Assembly: GCF_000264905.1 (NCBI RefSeq)
Contig: NW_006763140.1
Span: forward strand, 723,575-787,574
Length of the DNA: 64,000 bases
Origin: Stereum hirsutum FP-91666 SS1
Lineage: Eukaryota > Basidiomycota > Agaricomycetes > Russulales > Stereaceae
Direction: 5' to 3'
The translations under genes were made by a program, and so were the position numbers. This document shows, piece after piece, positions 34,674-45,700 of this stretch (its first letter is position 1; each line of letters starts with the position of its first letter). Below the pieces are notes generated by a model, which did not search any database, had not been told where the DNA came from, and saw only the letters and a list, made by a program, of their open reading frames with translations.

Positions 34674-34779
34674 GACTGATGGACGATGACATTGACATTT
34701 TCCATCTTATTTTTCATTTTCTCCTTCTCGACCTCCATACTTACCTTTCCTTTCATTTGACGGTGCACATTACTTGACG

Positions 34780-36930
34780 ATGATTGCACTTGCTGGCTTT
34801 CTTGCACTTTCTGCGATTGTTCCTCAGGCGTTGGCTGTTGGAACCGCTCTTGGTTTCGGCTCTGGTACGTGTGTGCAATGACTCGGACCGAGATATGCCA
34901 GAGATATATTCTAACGACGAAGTCCTTAGCTACGGTTGGTGGTGGCTCCGCAACAGCTGCTGTTCCCTCGTCCACCGCAGAGCTGTTGGAATGGTTGGCG
35001 GATGACACTGCGGTCCGTACTATTTGACTATTCGGGAAAAGCAAAGACTGACATGGCCGCGCTATCATGCTATATAGCGAGTCATTCTGCTCGAGTCTAT
35101 CTACGACTTCACCGATTACTACGGTTCGACGACTGGGTAAGCAGCCATAACGACTAGTAATATATATCATATATACCGAACTTACTTACATATTTCCCCA
35201 GCACCGTTTGCGCGCCCTGGACTTGCAGTCCGGACCCGCAACTCGCTATTGACCAGGATGACTGGTGCGAGAACTACGAGCCCGACGCGTACGTTCTTAC
35301 CTTACACCGTCATCCCGCGAGATGTATCCTGACATTTCCTCCTCTTCATCTCGTCGTTCTTAGATCGAAGTCGACTGCTACGTACTATAATTCCGGAACG
35401 AGCTACGAGTATAGCTTGAAGGTCGCCAGCCAGAAGACGCTGCTCGGTTCGGGCAGTTCTGGTGGAATGTGGGTTCTCCTTGTGACTTCACCTCAGAATT
35501 TGTTAAGACTGTTCCTCGCTTTTCGACATTTAGTAAGGGCATTGGTTTGTTGATTCAGGATGCGGACAACGTCATCATCCAGAGTAAGCTTCTTGGCCGT
35601 ATGATTGATTCCGGTTGCGTATTACTTACCCTGCGTTTGCTTTTTAGACATCAAGATCTCCGATATCAAGTGGGTCTCATTTCTCGGCTCGGTTTATCGA
35701 TCAAGTTTTTCTTAGAAGGGGCTGACGTCTTTCATCTGCAGCCAAGAGTATGTCTGGGGTGGTGATGCTAGTATGAATATATTTCCTTCGTCCGTGCTCT
35801 GTTAGTTTCTGACTTTGTCCCGGTTGATACATAGTTGCTATTGTCGGCTCAACCCACGTCTGTAAGTTCCTGTCTCGGAAATTTATAGTGTCCACGTTTA
35901 GGGTGTTTACACAAGCGGTTTGTGTCTTTTAGGGATCGACCACTGCTACATCGAGAACATCGGTCGTCAATTCATCGCTACTGGTTATGACTCCGCCACG
36001 GACGTTACAATCAGTAACAATATATTCGACGGAAGGGAGACTTACTCCGCTTTGTGAGCCCCTTTCCTCATAAGAGTTTCTCTAATCATGCCGTATTGAC
36101 TCTTACTTTTTTCACTTTCATTCTATTTAGGTGCAACAGTGACCACTACTGGGCATTCATTTTCACTGGTGAGGCCGATACCATCACGTTCACCCAGAAC
36201 TACGTCTACCACACTTCTGGCCGTGGACCCCATATCGGTGGTACCAGTGGATACACACAATATATCCGTGCGTTCTCTTCACCGAGTCCTGCATACTTCG
36301 GTTGAGCACAGAATTCTGACTACTTATCCGTCTCTTTTGGTGGATGATCAGACATCGTGAACAGTAAGTAACCGCCAACATTGAGTGGAATGGTCTTCAG
36401 CGTTGCTAATGGATATGAATAACTAGACTACTACGTTGACGTTGACGGTCACGCCGTCGATGCTGAAGTCGGCGCCGTTACTCTTGTTGAGGGCAACTAC
36501 TTCGTGAGTGACATCTCTTTGTTCGCTGTCCGGCCCTGCACCTCTGTCGTTTCGAGACTAAAAAAATCGATACCATGATCTTTCAGAACACGGTCACCAC
36601 CCCTTCGCTCAATGACGTCCCCGACGGCAGCGAATACTTCATCCAGAGCAGCACCGATGCCTCCACTTGCGGCTCTTCACTCGGAAGGACTTGCCAGACC
36701 AACACGCTCTACAGCTCCGGCGCTGTGACCGCCGTCGTGGATAGCTCTGTGTTGAGCGCATTCTCTTCCCGTACGTATTTCCACAGCTCTCATTTGGGGC
36801 CTCAACGACGGTTGATTCACGCATTGTGACTCTCTTCGCAGAATCTGCTATCACCGGTTACACACCCCTTACTGCATCAGCTGCTGCGACCTACGTCCAG
36901 GCCAACGCTGGTCTCGGTGTCGTCAACTAG
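34780..36930 (+). CDS. Secreted pectin/pectate lyase, polysaccharide lyase family 1 (copy 2)
   Basis: Close paralogue of the lyase at 2928-5282, in the opposite orientation. The signal peptide MIALAGFLALSAIVPQALA is followed by the shared mature start VGTALGFGS. Further landmarks are CAPWTCSPDPQLAIDQDDWC, KTLLGSGSSGGI, GIGLLIQDADNVIIQ, HVWIDHCYIENIGRQF, NNIFDGRETYSAL, NYVYHTSGRGPHIGGTSGY, NNYYVDVDGHAVDAEVGAVT and EYFIQSSTDASTC. It ends TYVQANAGLGVVN at TAG 36928-36930. About a dozen exons, several under 60 nt, which is the same architecture as copy 1 except that the DQDDWCENYEP coding is uninterrupted here. Family catalytic segments are present, so the enzyme should be active and extracellular. 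Confidence 0.9.
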
Positions 36931-37534
36931 AAAACGTCTTTCTAGCATCACTGCTGTCTTTCTCCATCTCTTCGCCTTCTTCATCGACTCGATGTCCGAC
37001 CCCTCCTCATTCACCATTACTCTCTCACGCACGCAGGCCCTGCTATCTATATGCGGCATCGGAGCAACATTCTTTCTTTGTACTGTCCCATATACCTTCT
37101 TTCGCTACCTCAGTGCAGTACTTTGGTTCCCTTGGTTTTGTTTTGTGTTGGTCTCGTCATGGTCTCCGATGACCGTCCCCTTCGCTTTCGTCTCGCTGTT
37201 TTTTACTCATTCGATACCCTGTTGTAGTCGACTCTGGACTGAGTCGCATGTCGTTCATTTATACGTGTTCGTAGTAGGGTCTTGGAAGAACGTGAAATAT
37301 ACTATATTGTGCCTTACAAAATACAAGTTGTGTATCAAAGGTCTGCAGAATTGTGGGAGTACGGTTCTTCGTTGTGATCAAGATGTGCAAGTAAAGAAAC
37401 AAGACCGAGGAAAGAGAGTCAAGAATACATGTCTGGCTTCCGTCTTTGCCATCGATTGTGTAAGTACACTGCAACTGAATTCAAGCAACTTCGGGCGATT
37501 CAAAGCATTCCCAGTTATTATTGCCGTATATTGT
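36931..37534. other. Convergent intergenic region
   Basis: 3' flanks of lyase copy 2 (+) and the F-box/nucleotidyltransferase-like gene 1 (-). T-rich on the + strand, no gene supported. Confidence 0.4.
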
Positions 37535-38989
37535 TCAATGACGCCTCCTGATGAATTGTGCTCGCTGTCGCACCAGCAGTGCATCCCACCTAAAGTAACG
37601 AATGTTTGAATGTCAGTAGAGATTTCACAAACACTCGGTGATTATAGTCGGCGCCAGCGGGACTGATACTGATGTGAAGTAAACGCACCACGTCCAGGCA
37701 TTGATTTTCTCTTCACCGCTCAATCCTTCCACCTTCTCATGCTCATAGAACCCTTGCACTCGCAACCAATTCACCAATTGCAATAGATAATCGTTCTCCG
37801 CCACCACATAGTTATACCTCAACAGCGTGCTCTTCACCGCGAAATAAGTGATCGTGAGATTGTCCCCGCGCAGATGGCACATTTCCCATGTGTTCTGGAC
37901 GACGGGGTCCGTCTTCATCACGTTAGAGGTCGGGGTGAGCTTGGAACGCGGATCGACGCCGGTGGTGTCGAGAGCGACGCGCCAAGTAAAGCGATCGTTA
38001 ACGTTGCGGACGGTATCGAGCACGAGGCAGGGATCACTGCCGGCGTAGGGCCATAAATAGGTCGCTGCGATTTGGAAACCTCGACGGCCGTATTTGGAAA
38101 TGGCCTTGACTTCCTCGGGTGTGATTTCTCGCATCAACTGCATGCGCCTTTCTTTGAACGTGGCACGAGGATAGAGGGAATAAGCCGTGTCGAAGGATAT
38201 GAGGTTCATAACGCACGCTAACGTGAGGAAGTCAGTTAAACAGCATATGCCAACTTGAAAACAAGGGGACGCACTCGAGTGGAAGCTCAGAATCGTCGTG
38301 AAAGCAGACTCCCTCGCCTCTACAATCTGCACCTTTCGCACCTCCTCTACATTACGCCCTTCGGCGTCCGCGGCCCTAACCTTTTTCTCAAAGGAGTAGA
38401 CATGGAATACTCCAGAGAACCTATAGACCTGCCCACGATAGGAAGAGGCGTCTTCCTCCTCATTATACCTTCTCTGAAAAGGGTCCCACTCCTCCACATT
38501 TTCCTCGAATGTCGACCCAAGCTCCTGCAAATTCTTTGGCACAAACGTATAGCCCTCCTCGTTCATCAACCAATTCCCAACCTCAAGCGTATGCCCTGGA
38601 TGAACATAAACGTCTAAATCTGAGCCAGGGTAGAAGCTCCTATCCAGGAACTGAAGCGCGTTCGACCCCGAGATAAGTGAGCCCGTACGGGCTTGCAAAG
38701 ATCGGAACGATAACGGGTCGTCGAAGAAGCAACGAAGATGGCGATTTATGTTGTAAGCTCTGATAGAGTGCTCAGCGAGGGCTGCACGGGCGACCTTAGA
38801 GGTACGACCTAGACGAATCAGGTCGGCAATGTCGAGACATGATAGGATAATGTCGTAGATTGGTCTGCGAGAGAATACGTCCTCGAAGTAAGGCAGCTGA
38901 AGACCTGGGTTGGGTTCTGAGACTTTCTTTAGAGAGTAGCCGTAGAGAGGCGAAGAATACGACGATTTCGCTGGGTCGTTGGGATTCAT
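37535..38989 (-). CDS. F-box/nucleotidyltransferase-like protein, tandem copy 1
   Basis: Three exons (38275-38989, 37689-38217, 37535-37589) encode 432 residues. After MNPNDPAKSSYSSPLYG, a helical segment RRPIYDIILSCLDIADLIRL continues into GRTSKVARAAL, resembling an F-box. About 40 residues on, ISGSNALQ is followed about 12 residues later by SDLDVYVHPGH, the GS-x(n)-D-x-D pattern of the nucleotidyltransferase (Pol-beta-like) fold. A later strand, RKVQIVEARES, could supply the third acid. Other conserved blocks are FDTAYSLYPRATFKERR, ISKYGRRGFQI and STLLRYNYVVAEN. The tandem gene at 39401-40889 shares all blocks and both intron positions. The function is not known to me; a ubiquitin-ligase-linked nucleotidyltransferase is a hypothesis only. 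I recall similar proteins in Agaricomycetes labelled hypothetical or F-box. Confidence 0.82.
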
Positions 38990-39400
38990 GATGATTGTCT
39001 TGACTGTGATCGAAGTCAGGAGTTAGGGGTCGAGCGAGGAGGCTTGAGGAGGCTACACTGCGGGCTTTCGAGCGGACTTTGGGCCTCAGGCCCGAAGTCG
39101 TGGCTCATTTTTTCAGCCTTATTTCGGCGGTCAACCGCATTCCTTGACTTCATCTACGGCCAAAACTCTATCGTACGAAGTACAATGTACAAAATACAGC
39201 ACAACCATTCTTTTGATCATATTCAGCGGCGAGAAACAAGAAACAAGCGGATACCTAGCGATAGAGTCACATATCAGTAGGTAAATATTTGCTACTGCAC
39301 TGAGCTGTAGAATGAGGGACAGACTGTACCATTTACATGGAAACAAATAAAGGACTCAATGGTTAGCTTTCAGCAGCGGTCGTATGCTCTGTTATCACGT
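38990..39400. other. Spacer between the tandem F-box/nucleotidyltransferase-like genes
   Basis: 411 bp with the promoter of copy 1 and the 3' flank of copy 2. No additional gene was seen. Confidence 0.4.
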
Positions 39401-40889
39401 CTATCGACGCGACTTGAACTGCATCCAGAGGTCCGGCAAGGAGGAATCCCACCTATAACGGAATGCAAAGCACGAAATAATCAGTTCACTGTCAACAGAT
39501 CAAAGCAAATGGGGACTCACCAGGTCCAGTGCTTCAACTTCTCCTCGCCGTTCAAGCCTTTCACCTTTTGATGCTCCATCCGCCCCTGAGACCTCGCAAA
39601 CCTCCCTAAATGCGACACATATTCCTGGTCCGCCACCACATAATTATACCTGAACAGTGTGCTCTTTACCGCATAGTACTTGATCACCAACTCCGACCCA
39701 TCGGAACCCAGCAAAGTCCATGAATTGTGCACGACCGGATCCTCTTTCATGAGTGCTGACGTGTACGTGAGCCGGGGACGTGGCGAGACACCCGTGGTAT
39801 CAAGCGAAAGACGCCAGGTGTACTCGTCGTTGAGATTGCGGTGGGTGTTGAGCATGACAGATAGGTCGATTTCTGATCGGGGCCAGGAGTAAGTCGCGTG
39901 AATACGGAAGCCGCGGCGCCCATATTTGTGAATGGCGGAATATTCATGAGTGAGCAGGCTTTTCATGAGCTGCATACTGCGGTCTTTGAAGGTAGCACGG
40001 GGGTAGAGGGAATAAGCGGTGTCGAAAGTGATGAGATTCAGGACACAGGCTGTGAGCGGGTAAGAAAGAGAAACGATGCAGTGAGTCGGTGTAACGCGCA
40101 AAGGAGCTCCAGGATGATTAAGAAGGGTGCAAGGAAAACTCGAATATACGAACTCGAATGAAAGCCCATGATACTCTGGAAGGGCGACTGCTTCGTTTCG
40201 ATGATCTGAACAGTTCGTATCTCCTCCGGAGCCTGACCACCCTCTATATCCATCATGTCCCTTCCCCTGACCATTTTCTCAAATGAGTAGACCTGCGCAA
40301 TGCCAGCCATCCTGTAAAGGTTTCCACGGGGCCCAAACATTTGGTCTTCTTCCTCGTTGAACCTTCTCACAAATGGGTCCCACTGCCCGACATTCTCTTC
40401 GAAAGTCGAACCAAGCATCTGGTTATTCTGCGGCACAAACGTATACCCTTCTTCCTCGCTCATCAACCACTTTCCAACATCGAGAGCGTGTCCCGGGTGG
40501 ACGTAAATATCTATGTCTGCATCGGGATAATACGTCCTGTCCAGAAACTGGAGCGCGTTCGATCCTGAGATGACCGTGCCAGTACGGGCTTGTAAAGATC
40601 TGAACGAGAGTGGATTGTTGAAAAAATTCAACAGATGTCGATTAATGTTGTATGCTCGCGTAGAGTATTCTGCGAGAGCTGCTCGAGCGAGTTTCGAAGT
40701 ACGACCGAGATGGATTAGGTCGGGAACTTCGAGGCATGATAAGATGTTGTCGTAAATTGGTCTGCGAGAGAATACGGCTTCGAAGTAGGGGCTTTGGAGG
40801 CCTGAGTTCGGCTCTGAGATTTTATGAGATGAATCAAATCCGAAGAAAGGCGAAGAGTAGGACGATCTGGCTGATTCGTCAATGTTCAT
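39401..40889 (-). CDS. F-box/nucleotidyltransferase-like protein, tandem copy 2
   Basis: Three exons (40154-40889, 39521-40049, 39401-39452) encode 438 residues. The ATG at 40889 (MNIDESARSSYSSPFFGF) is chosen because it aligns with the start of copy 1. Matching blocks are RRPIYDNILSCLEVPDLIHL, SKLARAALAEYSTRAYNINR, ISGSNALQFLDRTYYPDADI then IDIYVHPGH, FDTAYSLYPRATFKDRSMQL and KYGRRGFRIHATYSWP. Exon 2 is 529 nt in both copies. The acid pair is kept (Asp-Ile-Asp), while copy 1 has Asp-Leu-Asp. The tails diverge: this copy ends WWDSSLPDLWMQFKSRR, copy 1 ends in a longer Arg/Gln-rich tail. The pair arose by tandem duplication. Confidence 0.82.
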
Positions 40890-42723
40890 GATGTCGGTCA
40901 CCGTCGAAACACAAGACCGCTACGCGACTCGGACTCATGTGAAGCCCCGGCAAGTGGCGGTCACAGTGACCTGACGCGTCAGGACGCGTCTGTGGCGTAT
41001 GTGTGTCACGCTGTGTCTCTCTCTCATTTCCCTCATATCGTCATGTCCCCGTTTGCTTTGGCTGCAACATCCTCCGCATGTCCTGAGGCTCATTTGTCTA
41101 ATTGATGAACTACCGTGGATTCAATTTACAACCGCCCACATGAACTCTTACTCGGCTTCAGTATTCTGGCTGTCTCTTCTGCCCTCCTTGCTCCGTATTA
41201 TGTAGTAAAGGGTCAGCACCTTGCCAGACGATTTCCATTTGCATGACTTCTGCTCCTTGGTCCAGCTTGAGATATGGGATATACAATACTGTCAGAAGTG
41301 GGTCTAACTAGGCTCCGAGCTTGACATCTAAATCCTCCTATTGTGGGGAATTTCCACCGAATTGCCACAGGTCCGTTCTCATTTTCTGGTCTCAATCGAC
41401 TGGAAAAATGGCACCCTATAGACCAACGAGGCTTTCAATACTTTCTGAATGCCCTTAAATGCAGCAGCACACATGTTCAATGCGCATATATGCACCGTTG
41501 CATGATTTTTTCTGCAGGGTTCCAGTGGTATGTCATATAAACTCTTTCATCTCCGCCTCCTCACCCTTGAGCCGTCATGTCAGAGATACCTTGATACTCG
41601 CTGACTCCACGCTTCATCTGCTTGACATAACAGTGTATATATGCGGTTCAACATCATGCCACACAATCACAAGCTCTTTATGAGAAATGCGGTACATCGT
41701 CGCCAGTGCTCCGTTAGTTATGAATGGATACGAACTTGAAGCTTGTCAAAACCTCCACCTTTTCAAGGAAGCATTACTCAGTCAGCCTTTTCTTCCCTTT
41801 CCATCCTTTTGATTTACCTGCCTGATCTGCGATGCTACCTTGTCTCCTAGGCATGCGGATTCCTCAGGTTATTCATGATCGTCTCACTAGCTTGTAGACT
41901 TATTCTTAGAGCCGATCATCGATAAAAACTCGTCGTACATCACAGATAGTGACGACACATACGCTTGCATACTCTCTCTCAGAATCTACAGTCGACTATC
42001 CTTCCGCCACTGGCCGTGTCTCGATCACTCTCGACGAATAGAACGTTGAAGATCTCACTCAACCTCATATCCAAAGCACTTCTTGCGCTCACCGCATTAC
42101 AATTGATCAATATCGATACCCATGGAGCCACGATAGCCATTTTGGCCGTTGATGGGCTCACGCGACCTTGGCGTCCAGCTCTATGAAAGCGCGCTCAATA
42201 CGCCATTGAGCGGAAATTATATCTCACCAAGTCCTAGGTACCGACTACCCTTCAGGAGCCCGCAACAGATGACAACCGTCTTCGCCACACTTGTCCACCA
42301 GCGGTCTCCCCGCGACCGCAAAGTCCTTCAGCATACAGATTAATCGCGAATTTGTCTACGAACTGCATATTACTGGGACGACGGCGTTGGGGCGCGATGT
42401 GCTCTGCAACCTCAGTTTAGAATAGGAACTTCCGTATGAGTTATTAGTGATAGTGGATGGCGTCGTGTGGCGAGGGAGCACTGAGCGTGGGAAATTATCC
42501 TTGAACAAGGTCCGTCCGTTGCCGAAGCGAATGACGAGCCTCGATGACGCGCCTAGGGCTGAGCATAGCACTTGCAGGAAACCGGTCTGCCCCTTTCCGT
42601 GCTGCGTTGCACGAGCAAAGCCCGACGACTTGATCACCATATCGCTGCTCTCCATCCTTATAAACCTATGGCTGCTTTCTGTTGACCATTACACCGACTG
42701 ATTGACCCGCCTTGGCTCGCTCC
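40890..42723. other. Intergenic, upstream of FAB1
   Basis: 1.8 kb. I searched it for missing FAB1 N-terminal domains (FYVE zinc-finger cysteines and chaperonin-like blocks) and saw none on the + strand. A minus-strand frame at 42356-42655 is open for 99 codons but has no recognisable family. No TATA box is obvious near 42620-42700. Confidence 0.4.
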
Positions 42724-45700
42724 ATGGCGGCCGCACAGAAACCCTTGCCCTCCGTACCGCCTCGACCACACATCAACTCGCTTCAATCAAGACCGGACAC
42801 GGTACTCACTGTTCCAGCTCAAGAGCATCTCGCAAATTTCATCAGACGCGCACTAGAGGAGGAGTTCACTGAGATAGCGCGGGAAGGATGGGAGGACGCG
42901 CTAATGGCTACGCTTGGTGAAGTGGGGGAGGCGGTGACCAGGAATGGGTGGTTAGCTGGAGTGAAGAGGACAAGGGGGATGCGGAAGAAGAGAAGGGATG
43001 ATGCAGTGTCCAATGCGAGGAGAGAGGAGCGGGAGAAGGAGGAGCTGGCGGCGAAGGAGAAGGACGCGGAGAGTCGGTTTCGGACGAGGTCCAAGGGAAC
43101 TGCTTCCACGATGGAATTGACGGGGGTGAAGGAGAAGGACCCTGATCCAGAGGAGGCAGCGGCACGTTCGCGAATGCAGTGCGAATTAGCCATCCAACAG
43201 CTTCGAGAACTTGCGACGCAGTCTGTCTCGCCTTCGCCCAAGCCTCTTGCCAAACACCTCTTGCTCACTCTTGTCCCTCTGCATTCCAACGCACACACTC
43301 GTACACCCTCTGACTACGAGGTAATTCCGCAGGGTCCAATTTGCACCTTTGCCCCAGGAGTGTATTCACTGCCCAAGCCTGGTTCCGAACTGGATCCTGA
43401 CACCATTTCCCGGCTCGTGTTGTTCGGTTTCAAGGAATGGGATGGTAAACATACTACTCGTCTCCCTCCATGCGATCATAAGTACTGATACTCCCATCAG
43501 TCTCACATCCAGAGGATGCACTTCAACTCGTCGGAGGTACCTTCACTCTCAAGGGAACGCTCTCCGCTGCGCATCACGATACGCTGTCCAAGATTCTGCG
43601 TGTCGCTATTTATCTTCATCTTTCTCTCCTCCTCGAACAACATTTCCTCTCCGACTCGCATATTGAATTAGAATTCCCAAAACCTGCACATCCTGTCATC
43701 CCTTCCGTCCCCATGGCCGTCACCGTCTCAGCCGAGTCTGCCCAAAGACCCGCGTCCTTCAACGACCACAAGCGCAAGAACCGTGACTCGCCTACCTCAA
43801 CCCTCTGGAACTTCTTCTCGAAAAAGACGGAACGGCTGCTGCAGCGCACGACCACCCTCAGTCCCACTTCGTCTCCTAGGTCATCTCTAGACTTCCCTCG
43901 TTCTCCGACGTCGCCCATGGCGCCACCAGTATCAGCTGCTCGCGTTTCTGAAGATCGTCCTCGTCGAGAACGTCGGTTCTCATTATTTGGCCCCACGCGT
44001 GCGCCTCCACAGGTCGCTGCTCTACCACCGCCCAATTCAGAGGACGAACCTCCATTCCAGACTGCACTTCGCCGGATAGAGGCGAGCAAGACCTTGCTTT
44101 CCAGTTCGCCCGGCATTATCTTCGTACCACCAGTGCTTCTCGTGCGATTGGCTGAGAAGGAGAAGGAACGGCCGACGCGAAAGTTGACGGGAGAGGAACG
44201 GACAGGGTTAAGCAGTATTCTAGGATGGGACGGTAAGGACTCGCGGGGTCGCGGCATGGCTGGCATACCTGGTTTTGTCCGGCAGCAGCGATTGTCGGTG
44301 CTGTATTCTGAGCATGTCCCAGCTCTACAACCGAAGACCTCCGAACCGGCCGAACCTTCAGCGATGGAACGGACGAGGTACCTGAGATGCGGCCCAAGGG
44401 CGAGGTGGGACACCGCTCTGTATTATGGCTCGGGTTCGGACTCACTTGGTGAGGTGGTCGTGGATTTGTGTGGCAAGGCGGATGAACCTTGCGAAAGGTT
44501 TGGGTGCCAGTCTTCGCAAGGTCAGCACGAGAGGAGGTGGATCCATGATGGGGTGAGGATTGTAGCGAGGGTGAGCTCGACCGAAGCGAAAGGTAATCAC
44601 GTCGAGCCGCCGAATGACGAGCATGTTATGATGTGGCAAAGTTGTAGGGAGTGTGGCGAGACGACCGCACGGTGTAGGATGACTGATGGGACCTTGTGAG
44701 TCTCCTGCTTTTCATTTCATAGCCGTCTTCTTCACTCATGCGAAATATCGCAGTTTGTTTTCCTTTGCCAAGTTTCTCGAGTTCTTAATATACTCTCCGG
44801 TAATTTGCACGATTATACCCTCGTTATGTACGCACACCAATGCCTCCCCGAAACCATGGACATCTTCACCCTCGTCGTCTTCAATTCCTTCTGCATACGC
44901 CAAAGTTCCATTACCATCGTCTCGTTTCAATATCCTTCGCCATTTCTCGTTCAAATCGCATACTGTCTCGTTTACCATCTCACCTATCGAGGACATCTTT
45001 GAGCTGCGGGTTCCGAGGTTGCAGATCACGAGAGGGACCAATGGAGCTGACAAGTTGACGGAGAAGGATAGGGTTGGGGATTTGACTGTTTTCCAGAGAG
45101 CCAGTGTTGAGGGCGATGTGGAGAAGAGGGAGTTGAGGAAGGAGATTAATGGATGGTGGCAAGGTGTGGCGGAGCATCTAGACAAACTAGTATGTGTTTA
45201 GAGTCCGGTCTATGTTTCGACAAGCTAACTCTCAATTTTCGTGCTTCAGGAATTGCAACTTTCCGATCAAGACCCAAAATCATTCCATAAAAGTCTTCCA
45301 CGGTTACCCTCCGCCGACGAGGCTTACGATTCACTATCCGTAGACGACTCTTCCATCACTCCCCTCGCCACCCCCCGAGCTGGCGTATCTTCCCTTCCTT
45401 CGACTATGCCCCCCACACCTGCAAGCGAAGACAAAGGCTCTTTTATTTCCGCTGACACAGTCAAGTTCTCTTCCGCCTCCGATTCGCATTCCCTCTCCGG
45501 TGAATCCAGCCACTCAAACGCAAGCTCTACCGACTCCATTACCCTCCTCGCGAGCATGCGCCACACATTCCAGAGAACCGAGCAATCGCTGTACGCTCAG
45601 CTTTCGCAAACACCCAACGCAACGTTGAACAATGTGAGGCGCTCGTTCCATTCGGCAGCAGTTGGTGCGAATAAGAGGATGTCCGCTTGGGAGACGAAAC

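Noticed and set aside
34529..35170. 213-codon minus-strand open frame over the start of lyase copy 2
   Set aside because: It lies antisense to well-conserved lyase exons and crosses their introns. The Gln/Glu/Lys-rich translation is a by-product of the opposite strand.
36917..37609. 230-codon + strand frame after lyase copy 2
   Set aside because: It starts at the lyase stop and runs through the convergent 3' region into the antisense of the next gene. Hydrophobic because the region is T-rich; no conserved features.
43616..44413. 265-codon minus-strand frame inside FAB1
   Set aside because: Antisense to the conserved Cys-rich region of FAB1; Arg/Ser/Gly-rich translation without family features.
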